From Microtetraspora sp. NBRC 16547 (GTDB lineage Bacteria > Actinomycetota > Actinomycetes > Streptosporangiales > Streptosporangiaceae), in NCBI RefSeq assembly GCF_030268965.1, contig NZ_BSSE01000010.1, positions 124,001 through 188,000 of the forward strand: a stretch of 64,000 nt of DNA, given 5' to 3'. This document shows, piece by piece, positions 10,462 to 19,124 of this stretch. The position numbers and the translations under genes were made by a program. Numbering within the stretch: the stretch's first letter is position 1; each line of letters begins with the position of its first letter. The notes beneath the pieces are model-generated. The model did not search any database, was not told the DNA's origin, and was given only the letters and a program-made list of their open reading frames with translations.

Positions 10462-10521
10462 TCCCCATCGACCTGCGGGTCGCGCAGGAGTGGGGTGCGC
10501 TCCCTTCGGGGAGGCAGGACG

Positions 10522-10552
10522 GCGGAACCCCGCCACGTGGGCGGGGTTCCGC
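10522..10552 (+). terminator. intrinsic terminator between convergent genes
   Basis: Thirteen-bp arms (GCGGAACCCCGCC and complement) enclose a five-base loop and are followed by TTCTTTCT on the plus strand. It ends transcription of the 9919 gene before the converging ligase gene at 10572. Confidence 0.8.
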
Positions 10553-10571
10553 TTCTTTCTGGCCGGACCAC

Positions 10572-12233
10572 TCAGGAGGAGCGGCCGCTCACGGAGATCT
10601 CCACGTGGTGGCGGACCACCTTGCCGGTTGCGTTGCGCGGCAGCGGCTCCGTGGTGATCCGCCAGCGGGACGGCACCTTGAAGTAGGCCAGCTCGCCCCG
10701 GGTGTGCGCCCGGAGCTCCTCCTCGCTGACGGGGTGCTCGCCGTTCGTGACGACCACGGCCATGACCTCCTGGCCGAGGTCGGGGTGGGGGACGCCGATG
10801 ACGACGCACTCCAGCACCGCTGGGTGTTCCGCCAGGACATTCTCGATCTCGGCGGGGTAGACGTTCTCGCCGCCGCGCAGGATCAGGTCGGAGCGCCGGG
10901 TGGTGAGGCGGAGCCGTCCCTGCTCGATAACGCCGATGTCGCCGGTGTGCAGCCACCGGTCGGCGCGGATGGTCAGTTCGGTGGCCGCCGGGTCCTTCCA
11001 GTAGCCGAGCATGTTGAACGGGCTGCGCACGCAGATCTCGCCCTCCTCACCCTCGGGCAGCGGCTCGCCCAGCGGGTCGCGGATCTCCACCCGTACGGTG
11101 GCGGTGGGACGGCCCAGCGTGCCGGGCGCCTCCGCGAGGTCAGCGGGGGTCGCCACGGACACGGCGGTCGAGGTCTCGGTCAGGCCGTAGCTGTCCACCA
11201 GGGCCTGCCGGGCGACCGGCAACGCTTTACGCAGCCGCTCCTTGAACGCGGTCGAGGACGGCGCGGACGCCAGCGCGAAGGCGGTCAGCGAGGAGAGGTC
11301 GTACGCCGACAGGTCGCCGTGCTCGATCAGCCGGTGCGCCATCGTGGGCACGGCGCCCCAGTTGGTGACCCGCTCCTTCTCGATCAGCCGCAGCACCCGG
11401 TCCACGTCGAAGGCGCCCTGGTGCATGACCACGGCGCTGCCGGTCGCCAGGCGGGGCACGGCGAGGTTGTGCAGGCCGGCGATGTGGAACAGCGGCAGGG
11501 CCAGCAGGTAGCGCCGGTCGGCGGAGTCGGTCGGGTCGCCGAACGCGCGGGCAATGGCGTCGTTCATCCGGTGGTACTCGATGACCGAGGTCACGCTCCG
11601 GTGTGAGTGGACCGCGCCCTTCGGCCGCCCGGACGTCCCGCTGGTGTAGAGGATGACGGCGGGGTCGTCCTCGGCGACGTCGGCGGTGGGCAGGGCGGCG
11701 TCCGGATGACTGCGGGCCAGCCGGGGGATGTCGTCCTCGACGGTCAGGATGGTCACGTCGCCCTCGACCGGCTCGGCGCGCTTGGCGTCCGCGATGAGCA
11801 CCACGGGCTCGGTGTGGCCGATCGCGTACGCGACCTCGCGGCGCGACCACCAGGCGTTGTAGCCCACGGCGACGGCGCCGAGCGCGACCGTGGCCCAGAA
11901 CGAGACGATCCAGGCGGGGGAGTTGGCCGCGTTGACGGCGACCCGGTCACCGGGGCGCACGCCGTACTCGTCGCGGAGCGCGGTGGCCAGCGACGCGACC
12001 TGGGCGAGGTGCTCGGCGAAGCTCAGCCGCTCGCTCGCTGTCACGATGTAGTCGCGGTCGCCGAACCGGGCGGAGTCGGCCAGGACCTCTCCGAGCGAGC
12101 GGGCGCGGTTCTTGAAGACCTGCATGCGCGCGCCGAGGACGTCCTCCTCGACCAGCTCGAAATCGCCGCCGGGACCGGTGAGTCGGGTCATGGCGGCGAG
12201 GGCAGCCGCTCTCGGATCTGTCGACGTGGACAT
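10572..12233 (-). CDS. acyl-CoA ligase (AMP-forming, FadD-type)
   Basis: A 553-residue ANL-superfamily ligase that activates a carboxylic acid through an acyl-adenylate. It has the P-loop-like A3 motif [18 protein letters not shown], the A5 motif YGLTETS, the A7/A8 hinge region TGDIG and [19 protein letters not shown], and the A10 lysine in [11 protein letters not shown]. The ATG at 12233 is preceded by GAGAGGGAA; the frame is open a further 15 codons upstream. It is divergent from the second ligase at 12368, inside the steroid locus, so a sterol side-chain acid or a fatty acid are both plausible substrates. Confidence 0.85.
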   Translation of the reverse strand: MSTSTDPRAAALAAMTRLTGPGGDFELVEEDVLGARMQVFKNRARSLGEVLADSARFGDRDYIVTASERLSFAEHLAQVASLATALRDEYGVRPGDRVAVNAANSPAWIVSFWATVALGAVAVGYNAWWSRREVAYAIGHTEPVVLIADAKRAEPVEGDVTILTVEDDIPRLARSHPDAALPTADVAEDDPAVILYTSGTSGRPKGAVHSHRSVTSVIEYHRMNDAIARAFGDPTDSADRRYLLALPLFHIAGLHNLAVPRLATGSAVVMHQGAFDVDRVLRLIEKERVTNWGAVPTMAHRLIEHGDLSAYDLSSLTAFALASAPSSTAFKERLRKALPVARQALVDSYGLTETSTAVSVATPADLAEAPGTLGRPTATVRVEIRDPLGEPLPEGEEGEICVRSPFNMLGYWKDPAATELTIRADRWLHTGDIGVIEQGRLRLTTRRSDLILRGGENVYPAEIENVLAEHPAVLECVVIGVPHPDLGQEVMAVVVTNGEHPVSEEELRAHTRGELAYFKVPSRWRITTEPLPRNATGKVVRHHVEISVSGRSS

Positions 12234-12367
12234 CAGTTCCCTCTCGTGCCGCGGGGAGTCCGTCTTCCTGGCCGCCAATTCTGGTTTTCGAGCGCGCCGC
12301 CGAACGCGTTTTCCCGGTCAGCGGGACTGCCCGGCCTGCGCAGGCGGGCCCACATCACCATTGCGTT

Positions 12368-14023
12368 GTGCGACACGAGACGATCGCCGACCTGCTGCTC
12401 GACCGGGTGGGCGACGACCGCCCGGGCCTGCGGACCCGCGAGCGGACCTGGACCTGGGACGAGGTGGTGCGCGAGAGCGCCGCCCGGGCGTCCCTCGCCA
12501 GGGAGCTGCGGGCACCGGGCCCCTTCCACATCGGGGTCCTGCTCGACAACGTGCCGGAGTACGTCTTCTGGCTCGGCGCGGCGGCGCTCAGCGGCGCCTC
12601 GATCGTCGGCATCAACTCGACCCGTCGCGGCGCGTACCTGGAGCAGGAGGTCAGGCATGCCGACCTCCAGCTCGTCATCACCGACGAGGCCGGGCTGAAG
12701 CTGCTCGACGGCCTCGACATCGGCGTGGACCGCGACCGCTTCCTCCTCGTGGACGGCGAGGAGTACGCGGGGCGGGTCGCCGCGCACGCCTGCGAGCCGG
12801 TGCGCGACCCGGAGATCACGGCGGCGACCCGGATGCTGCTGCTGTTCACGTCGGGGACCACCGGCGCGTCCAAGGCCGCGATCTGCTCGCAGGGGCGGCT
12901 CGCCGCGCTGGGCTACGCCAACTGCGCGAAGTTCGGCGTCACGCGGGACGACGTCACCTACTGCTGCATGCCCCTGTTCCACGGCAACGCGGTGATGGCA
13001 CTGTGGACGCCCTCGCTGACGGCGGGCGCCTGCGTCACCCTCGTGCCCACGTTCTCCGCGTCCGGATTTCTGCCCGACGTCCGGTTCTACGGGGTCACGT
13101 TCTTCACGTACGTCGGAAAGGCCATCGCGTACATCCTGGCCACGCCGGAGGCGGCGGACGACGCGGACAACACGCTCACGCACGCCTTCGGCACCGAGGC
13201 CTCGCCGGAGGACCAGGCCGAGTTCCTGCGCCGTTTCGGCTGCCGGCTGATCGAGGGCTACGGGTCGAGCGAAGGGTCCGGCATGATTCGGCTCGCGCCC
13301 GAGGGGCCCGCGAGCGCGCTGGGTCGGCCCGCCCACGGCGGTGTCGTCGTCGTCGACCCGGAGACCAGGGAGCCGCGTCCCCGCGCCGCGCTCGACGAGC
13401 ACGGCCGGGTGACCAACGCCGAGGAGGCGATCGGCGAGATCGTCGACACCGAGGGCGCGGCGAAGTTCGAGGGCTACTACAAGAACGACGCCGCGAACGC
13501 GGAGCGGGTACGGCACGGCTGGTACTGGACCGGCGACCTCGGCTACGTCGACGAGGCGGGCTACATCTACTTCGCCGGACGCTCAGGCGACTGGATCCGG
13601 GTGGACGGGGAGAACATCTCCGCGCTCCTGAGCGAACGCGTCCTGCGCCGCCACCCGCAGATCGTCGCCGCCGCCGTCTTCGGGGTGCCCGACGCCCGGT
13701 CGGGCGACCAGGTGATGGCCGCGATCGAGGTTCCCGAGGGGGTGGGCTTCGAGGACCTCGGCCTGCCCGCCTTCCTCGCCGAGCAGGCGGACCTCGGCAC
13801 CAAGGGGACGCCCCGCTACGTCCGGGTGTCCCACGCGCTGCCCGCCACCGGTTCGGGCAAGCTCCGCAAGAAAGAGATGCAGCATGACGGCTGGCGGACC
13901 GACGACGCGGTGTACCGCTGGGTCGGCCGCGGCGAGCCCCATTACACCCTGATGACCGGCGAGGACAAGACCGCGCTGCGCGAGGAGTTCCACGCCAACG
14001 GGCGCCGGCGATTCCTGCCGTAG
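12368..14023 (+). CDS. FadD17-like acyl-CoA ligase
   Basis: A 551-residue ANL ligase with A3 motif LLFTSGTTGASKAAICS, A5 motif GYGSSEGSG, A7 TGDLGYVDEAG, A8 GRSGDWIRVDGENI and A10 TGSGKLRKKEM. The wording of these motifs and the C-terminal tail resemble mycobacterial FadD17 (from memory, not a search), a KstR-regulated ligase beside sterol acyl-CoA dehydrogenases. It starts with GTG and no clear ribosome site. It heads the igr-like operon, with 38 bases before the next start. The substrate may be a steroid with a shortened side chain (inference). Confidence 0.8.
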   Translation: MRHETIADLLLDRVGDDRPGLRTRERTWTWDEVVRESAARASLARELRAPGPFHIGVLLDNVPEYVFWLGAAALSGASIVGINSTRRGAYLEQEVRHADLQLVITDEAGLKLLDGLDIGVDRDRFLLVDGEEYAGRVAAHACEPVRDPEITAATRMLLLFTSGTTGASKAAICSQGRLAALGYANCAKFGVTRDDVTYCCMPLFHGNAVMALWTPSLTAGACVTLVPTFSASGFLPDVRFYGVTFFTYVGKAIAYILATPEAADDADNTLTHAFGTEASPEDQAEFLRRFGCRLIEGYGSSEGSGMIRLAPEGPASALGRPAHGGVVVVDPETREPRPRAALDEHGRVTNAEEAIGEIVDTEGAAKFEGYYKNDAANAERVRHGWYWTGDLGYVDEAGYIYFAGRSGDWIRVDGENISALLSERVLRRHPQIVAAAVFGVPDARSGDQVMAAIEVPEGVGFEDLGLPAFLAEQADLGTKGTPRYVRVSHALPATGSGKLRKKEMQHDGWRTDDAVYRWVGRGEPHYTLMTGEDKTALREEFHANGRRRFLP

Positions 14024-14061
14024 CCCGTCCCGGCTCAGCAACCCAAGTAGGAGAGCGGAAC

Positions 14062-15228
14062 ATGGATCTGCGCGAGACCGCCGCGCAACGAGAGCTGCGC
14101 AAGGAGCTGCGAAGCTACTTCGCGGGTCTCATGCCGGAGGACGAACGCCGCCGGGTCGGCGAGGCGGGCGTCGGGGGTGACCGCTTCCGCGAAGTGGTCA
14201 GCCGGCTCGGCGCCGACGGCTGGCTCGGCGTCGGATGGCTGGCGGAGTACGGCGGGCAGGGCCGGTCGATCGAGGAGCAGTACATCTTCTTCGACGAGGT
14301 CCAGCGGGCCGGGCTGCCGTTCCCGTTCGTCACCGTCAACACGGTCGGCCCCACGCTGATGAGCCACGGGTCGGAGGAGCAGAAGAAGCGCTTCCTGCCC
14401 GGCATCCTCTCCGGCGACATCGTGTTCGCGATCGGCTACACCGAACCCGACGCCGGCACCGACCTGGCGTCCCTGACCACCCGAGCGGTCCAGGACGGCG
14501 ACGAGTTCGTCATCGACGGCAGCAAGATCTTCACGAGCGGCGCGAACACCGCCGACTACGTGTGGCTGGCCTGCCGTACCGACCCGGACGCGCCGAAGCA
14601 CAAGGGCATCTCGATCCTGATCGTCCCGACGGAGGCGCCCGGGTTCTCGTGGAGCCCGATCCGCACCGTGGGCGGCATGGTCGTGACCGCCACGTACTAC
14701 AGCGGCGTCCGGGTGCCCGCCACCGAGGTGGTCGGCGAGGTCGACGGCGGCTGGCGGCTCATCACGCACCAGCTCAACCACGAGCGGATCGGGCTCGCCG
14801 CCCTCGGCGGGCGCATGATCCAGCTCTGGGAGAGCGTCCTCGGCTGGGCCAAGGAGAACGGCGCCATCGAGCTGCCGTGGGTCCAGCGGGACTTCGCCCG
14901 CACCTACGCCAAGCTGGAGGCGATGCGCCTGCTGAACTGGAAGATGACCAGCGCGGTGGCGCGGGGCACCCTGTCCGGAGCCGACGCTGGCGCGGCCAAG
15001 GCGTACGGCACCGAGACCCACATCGACGTGCAGCGCACCCTCACCGGCATCCTCGGCGCGGCCGGGCGGATCCGTCCCGAGTCGCCCGGTGCCGTGCTCG
15101 CCGGGCAGATCGAGCAACTGTCCCGGCAGGGCATCGTCAACACCTTCGGCGGCGGCGTGAACGAGATCCTCAGGGACATGGTCGCCACCCAGGGGCTCGG
15201 CCTGCCCCGGCTGGGGCGCGGCGCATGA
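14062..15228 (+). CDS. acyl-CoA dehydrogenase, FadE28/ChsE1-like
   Basis: A 388-residue flavoprotein of the acyl-CoA dehydrogenase family: GWLAEYGGQGRSIEEQ early, the FAD/substrate region IGYTEPDAGTDLASLTTRA (about 131-149), and a late FGGGVNEILRDMVATQGLGLPR. In mycobacteria FadE28 pairs with FadE29 as an alpha2beta2 enzyme that desaturates the three-carbon side chain of 3-oxo-4-pregnene-20-carboxyl-CoA. A FadE29-like partner is at 16262 and ChsH1/ChsH2/Ltp2-like genes are adjacent, which supports the assignment. An AGGAGAG ribosome site precedes the ATG; its stop overlaps the next start. Confidence 0.85.
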   Translation: MDLRETAAQRELRKELRSYFAGLMPEDERRRVGEAGVGGDRFREVVSRLGADGWLGVGWLAEYGGQGRSIEEQYIFFDEVQRAGLPFPFVTVNTVGPTLMSHGSEEQKKRFLPGILSGDIVFAIGYTEPDAGTDLASLTTRAVQDGDEFVIDGSKIFTSGANTADYVWLACRTDPDAPKHKGISILIVPTEAPGFSWSPIRTVGGMVVTATYYSGVRVPATEVVGEVDGGWRLITHQLNHERIGLAALGGRMIQLWESVLGWAKENGAIELPWVQRDFARTYAKLEAMRLLNWKMTSAVARGTLSGADAGAAKAYGTETHIDVQRTLTGILGAAGRIRPESPGAVLAGQIEQLSRQGIVNTFGGGVNEILRDMVATQGLGLPRLGRGA

Positions 15229-16262
15229 ACGAGACGTACGAGGAGCGGCTGCGGGCCTTCGTCGGCCGCGAGATCAACCCGCTGAAGTCCGGCCAGGAGC
15301 CGGTCAACCGGCCGATGATCCGACACTGGGTCGAGGCCATGGAGGACGACAACCCGATCTATCTGGACGAGGAGGCCGCCCGCGACGCCGGCAGGGACGG
15401 GATCGTCGCGCCCGCCTCCATGATCCAGGCGTGGACGATGCGCGGGTACGCCGCGACGACGGCGGCGAAGGGCGGCGGCGGCCCCGCCGACGAGCTGACC
15501 GACCTGCTCGCCGAGGGCGGCTACACCTCGGTGGTGGCGACCGACTCGGAGTTCGAGTTCCACCGCGAGCTGGTGCCCGGCGACCACGTTGCCGCGCGGG
15601 AGGTCGTCGAGTCCATCTCGCCGGAGAAGACCACCGCCCTGGGCGCGGGCCGCTTCATCACGTCGCTGCGGACGTACCACGACCAGGACGGCGAGGTCGT
15701 GGCCGTGCAGCGCTGGCGCATCCTGCGGTTCCGGCCGAAGGAGAAGCCCACCGGGAAGCCGGACGCGACGCCCGCCGAGACGCCGGACGCGAAGCCCGTG
15801 GGGAAGCCGGACGCGAAGCCGGACACGAAGCCCGCCGAGACGCCGGAGCCGAAGGCGCGGCGACCCCGCCCCGCGCTCAACAAGGACAACGCGTTCTGGT
15901 TCGAGGCGGCGCGCGAGCACCGGCTGCTGATCCAGCGGTGCGCGGCGTGCCGGACGCTGCGCCACCCGCCCGGCCCCTGCTGCCCGGAGTGCGGTTCGTT
16001 CGAGTGGGACACCGTGGAGGCATCCGGCCGAGGGCACGTCTACAGCTTCGTGGTCAACCACCATCCCCGCCATCCGGCGTTCGAGTTCCCGATGATCGTC
16101 GCGGTCGTGGAGCTGGCCGAAGGCACCCGGCTGATCACCAACCTGGTCGGTGTCACCCCGGAGGAGGTCGAGATCGACATGCCGGTCGTCCTCGAATGGC
16201 TGGACCCAGACCCCGAATTGTCGCTTCCGGTGTTCCGGCCGGTCGCCCAGGAAGGTCACTGA
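15225..16262 (+). CDS. chsH2: ChsH2-like MaoC-DUF35 fusion (steroid enoyl-CoA hydratase subunit)
   Basis: A 345-residue two-domain protein. Residues 1-165 are a MaoC-like hot-dog (NRPMIRHWVEAMEDDNPIYL). Residues ~165-205 are a Pro/Lys-rich repetitive linker, and ~210-345 a DUF35 domain with a zinc ribbon (RCAAC ... CCPEC) and OB-fold. In the mycobacterial igr system ChsH2 pairs through its MaoC half with ChsH1 to hydrate the C22 side-chain enoyl-CoA, and its DUF35 half binds the Ltp2 aldolase. Both partners follow in this operon. It overlaps genes on both sides (ATGA, TGATG). The linker is longer and more repetitive than I would expect. Confidence 0.88.
   Translation: MNETYEERLRAFVGREINPLKSGQEPVNRPMIRHWVEAMEDDNPIYLDEEAARDAGRDGIVAPASMIQAWTMRGYAATTAAKGGGGPADELTDLLAEGGYTSVVATDSEFEFHRELVPGDHVAAREVVESISPEKTTALGAGRFITSLRTYHDQDGEVVAVQRWRILRFRPKEKPTGKPDATPAETPDAKPVGKPDAKPDTKPAETPEPKARRPRPALNKDNAFWFEAAREHRLLIQRCAACRTLRHPPGPCCPECGSFEWDTVEASGRGHVYSFVVNHHPRHPAFEFPMIVAVVELAEGTRLITNLVGVTPEEVEIDMPVVLEWLDPDPELSLPVFRPVAQEGH
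15748..15861 (+). repeat. in-frame tandem repeat in chsH2 linker
   Basis: About eight units of 12 or 15 bases, such as GGGAAGCCGGACGCG and AAGCCCGCCGAG, encode alternating GKPDA, TPAE, TPDA and KPAE blocks between the MaoC and DUF35 domains. The period is a multiple of three, so the frame is kept. Confidence 0.8.
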
Positions 16263-17455
16263 TGAACTTCACCCTTGACGAAGAGCTCGAAGCGATCCGC
16301 GACCTGGCACGGAAGATCTTCGCCGACCGCGCCACCACGGAGCGGGTGCGGGAGGTGGAGAACTCGCCGGCGCGTGTGGACGAGAGCCTGTGGGCCGAGC
16401 TGGGCAAGGCGGGCCTGCTCGGCATCGCGGCGCCGGAGGAGGCCGGGGGCGCCGGCCTCGGACTCGGCGCGCTGTGCGTCCTGCTGGAGGAGCAGGGCCG
16501 TGTCGTGGCCCCGGTGCCGCTGTGGGCGGCATCCGTCGGCGCGCTGGCGATCGCCGCGCACGGCACCGCCGAGCAGCGCGAGAGCCTGCTGCCCGGCTTC
16601 GTGGAGGGATCGTCGCGGCTCACGGTGGCGCTGGAGGAGTTCGGGCCGTACGCCCCCGGCGAGCCCCAGTGTGTGGCCCGGTGTGTGACGCAGCGTGTGG
16701 CACAGGGCGCGGCCACGAAGGACCGCGGCCGGCCCGGAGGACAGGGCAGTGGACATGACAGGGGGCAGGACGGCGACGGCTGGCGGCTGACCGGCGTCAA
16801 GGCGGTCGTGCCGTCGCCCTTCGGCGCCGGGCACGTCCTGGTCGCCGCCCGCGCCGAGACCGGCACCGGGCTGTTCCTGGTCGCCGCCGACGCGGACGGC
16901 GTGACCTGGGAGCGGGCCGAGACCACGAGCCACGACCTCAGCGCCAACCTGATCCTCTCCGACGCCCCCGCGCAGGCGGTGGGCGAGCCCGGGACCGGCG
17001 TCCTCGACTGGGCCGTCGAGCGCGCCTCGGTCGCGCTCGCCGCCGTCCAGCTCGGCGTCGCCCAGGGCGCGCTGCGGCTCGCCGCCGGCTACCTCAGCGA
17101 GCGGAAGCAGTTCGGCCGTCCGCTGGCCACGTTCCAGGCGGTGCAGCACCAGCTCGCCGACTGCTACATCGACATCGAGGCCATGGGGGTCGCCCTGTGG
17201 CAGGCCGTCACCACGATCGAGGAGGGCGAGCCCGCCGCGGCCGCCGCCCTGGTCGCCAAGTGGTGGGCGGGTGAGGCCGGGCTGAACGTCGTCCACCGTG
17301 TCCAGCACGTCCACGGCGGCATCGGCGTCGACGTCGACTACCCGGTGCACCGGTACTTCCTCTGGGGCAAACAGATCGCGGGCACCCTCGGCGGCGCCGG
17401 CGCGGATCTCGCCCGCCTCGGCACGGTGCTGGCCGCCGGGCCGGTGGTGTCATGA
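16262..17455 (+). CDS. acyl-CoA dehydrogenase, FadE29/ChsE2-like
   Basis: A 397-residue acyl-CoA dehydrogenase subunit. The C-terminal half is characteristic: RKQFGRPLATFQAVQHQLAD, then VQHVHGGIGVDVDYPVHRY and FLWGKQIAGTLGGAGADL, as in FadE29, which forms the heterotetramer with FadE28. Residues ~135-170 contain an unusual polar insertion with two Cys encoded by short tandem repeats. It overlaps chsH2 (TGATG) and chsH1 (ATGA), consistent with coupled expression of a multi-subunit system. Confidence 0.87.
   Translation: MNFTLDEELEAIRDLARKIFADRATTERVREVENSPARVDESLWAELGKAGLLGIAAPEEAGGAGLGLGALCVLLEEQGRVVAPVPLWAASVGALAIAAHGTAEQRESLLPGFVEGSSRLTVALEEFGPYAPGEPQCVARCVTQRVAQGAATKDRGRPGGQGSGHDRGQDGDGWRLTGVKAVVPSPFGAGHVLVAARAETGTGLFLVAADADGVTWERAETTSHDLSANLILSDAPAQAVGEPGTGVLDWAVERASVALAAVQLGVAQGALRLAAGYLSERKQFGRPLATFQAVQHQLADCYIDIEAMGVALWQAVTTIEEGEPAAAAALVAKWWAGEAGLNVVHRVQHVHGGIGVDVDYPVHRYFLWGKQIAGTLGGAGADLARLGTVLAAGPVVS
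16672..16710 (+). repeat. 12-bp in-frame repeat inside the fadE29-like gene
   Basis: Three consecutive 12-base units of the form CAGTGTGTGGCC encode QCVA-RCVT-QRVA, followed by a Gly/Asp-rich stretch. The insertion lies between conserved parts of the dehydrogenase. Confidence 0.7.
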
Positions 17456-17943
17456 CCGCGCCCATCGGAACGCACGCCGAAAAGACCGCGGCGAAGTCCG
17501 CCGAGAAGCGCGTCGCGAAGGCGGGCCTGACGTACGACGAGGTGACGGTCGGCGATCGGCTCCCCGAGCTGTCGATCCCGCTGACCAGGACCCTGATCGT
17601 CGCGACCGCCATCGCCAGCCGTGACTATCAGGACGTGCACCACGACCCCGAGCTCGCGGTCGAGCGCGGATCCAAGGACATCTTCATGAACATCCTGACC
17701 AGCAACGGCCTGGTCGAACGGTTCGTCACCCGCTGGGCCGGCCCGGCCGCGGTCGTCACCGCGATCAGGATCCGGCTCGGCGCGCCCAACTATCCCGGCG
17801 ACACGATGGTGCTGACCGGCGACGTCACCGCGAAGGACGACGCGGAGAACCGGGTCGAGGTCGCCGTGCGCGGCGTGAACGCGATCGGTCCGCACGTGAC
17901 GGGCACCGTCGTCGTACGGCTCCCGAAGGGAGATGACGCGTGA
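17452..17943 (+). CDS. chsH1: ChsH1-like MaoC hydratase subunit
   Basis: A 163-residue single hot-dog protein with the catalytic Asp/His region ASRDYQDVHHDPELAVERGS (about residues 55-74) and GSKDIFMNILTSNGLVERFV. This is the motif-bearing partner of ChsH2 in the steroid side-chain hydratase. It is about 30 residues longer than the mycobacterial protein, with a Lys/Ala-rich N-terminus. Start and stop overlap both neighbours, so subunits are likely made in balance. Confidence 0.87.
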   Translation: MTAPIGTHAEKTAAKSAEKRVAKAGLTYDEVTVGDRLPELSIPLTRTLIVATAIASRDYQDVHHDPELAVERGSKDIFMNILTSNGLVERFVTRWAGPAAVVTAIRIRLGAPNYPGDTMVLTGDVTAKDDAENRVEVAVRGVNAIGPHVTGTVVVRLPKGDDA

Positions 17944-19124
17944 CCGGCCCCAGCCCCCTGTCCGGAGCCGCGGCGATCGCGGGCATCGGCGCCACCGAGT
18001 TCTCCAAGGACTCCGGACGCAGCGAGCTCCAGCTCGCCTGCGAGGCGGTGCTCGCCGCCGTCGCCGACGCCGGGCTGAAGCCGTCCGACGTCGACGGCCT
18101 CGTCACGTTCACCGCCGACACCAACGCCGAGATCCACGTCGCGCGCAACACCGGCATCGGGGAGCTGACGTTCTTCTCCCGGATCGGGTACGGCGGCGGC
18201 GCGGCCTGCGGCACGCTCCAGCAGGCCGCGATGGCCGTCGCCACCGGCGTCGCCGACGTGGTCGTCTGCTACCGCGCGTTCAACGAGCGGTCCGGCGAGC
18301 GGTACGGCCTCGGCCAGGCGGGCCGGGCGATGGACACCGGCGCCGACAGCGCCGCGTACTCGTGGATGACACCGTTCGGCCTGGCCACCCCGGCGCAGTG
18401 GGTCGCGATGTTCGCCCGCCGCTACATGCACGAGTACGGCGCGACCAGCGAGGACTTCGGCCGCGTCGCGGTGGTGGACCGCAGGCACGCGGCGAACAAC
18501 CCGGCGGCCTGGTTCTATCAGCGGCCGATCACGCTGGAGGACCACCAGGCGTCGCGCTGGATCGCCGAGCCGCTGCACCTGCTGGACTGCTGCCAGGAGA
18601 CCGACGGCGGCCAGGCGTTGGTCGTGGTCTCCGCGGAGCGGGCCCGCGACCTGCCGCACGCGCCCGCGATCATCCGGGCCGCCGCCCAGGGATCGGGCAA
18701 GGACCAGCACATGATGACCAGCTACTACCGGCCCACGATTTCCGACATCCCGGAGATGGGCCTCGTCGGGCAGCAACTGTACGGGCAGAGCGGCCTCGGG
18801 CCGGGCGACATCGACGCGGCGATCCTGTACGACCACTTCACGCCGCTGGTGCTCCCGCAGCTGGAGGAGCTGGGCTTCTGCGAGCGGGGAGAGGCCAAGG
18901 ACTTCATTGCCGACGGGAACCTCGAGGTCGGCGGGAGGTTGCCGTGCAACACCCACGGCGGCCAGCTCGGCGAGGCGTACCTGCACGGCATGAACGGCGT
19001 CGCCGAGGCGGTCCGGCTGGTCCGCGGCACGTCCGTGAACCAGCCGTCCGAGGTCCGCAACGTGATCGTCACCGCCGGTACGGGCGTGCCCACCAGCGGT
19101 CTGGTGCTGGGAGCCGACGAATGA
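17940..19124 (+). CDS. ltp2: Ltp2-like steroid retro-aldolase (thiolase fold)
   Basis: A 394-residue thiolase-superfamily protein starting with GTG overlapping the chsH1 stop. It has the lipid-transfer-protein features ILYDHFTPLVLPQLEELGF and CNTHGGQLGEAYLHGMNG, with the Tyr of AYLHGMNG corresponding to a catalytic tyrosine described in Ltp2, and lacks a thiolase-type reactive Cys. Ltp2 with the ChsH2 DUF35 domain cleaves the 17-hydroxy C22-CoA intermediate to androstenedione and propionyl-CoA. All partners are in this operon. Confidence 0.88.
   Translation: MTGPSPLSGAAAIAGIGATEFSKDSGRSELQLACEAVLAAVADAGLKPSDVDGLVTFTADTNAEIHVARNTGIGELTFFSRIGYGGGAACGTLQQAAMAVATGVADVVVCYRAFNERSGERYGLGQAGRAMDTGADSAAYSWMTPFGLATPAQWVAMFARRYMHEYGATSEDFGRVAVVDRRHAANNPAAWFYQRPITLEDHQASRWIAEPLHLLDCCQETDGGQALVVVSAERARDLPHAPAIIRAAAQGSGKDQHMMTSYYRPTISDIPEMGLVGQQLYGQSGLGPGDIDAAILYDHFTPLVLPQLEELGFCERGEAKDFIADGNLEVGGRLPCNTHGGQLGEAYLHGMNGVAEAVRLVRGTSVNQPSEVRNVIVTAGTGVPTSGLVLGADE

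Noticed and set aside
12234-12367. KstR (side-chain regulon) operator between the two ligase genes
   Set aside because: No TnnAACnnGTTnnA-type dyad could be found here or in the 20770-20957 divergent region.
12112-13887. Long plus-strand frame overlapping the FadD17-like gene
   Set aside because: Arg/Pro-rich out-of-frame shadow of the ligase, which has all ANL motifs in its own frame.
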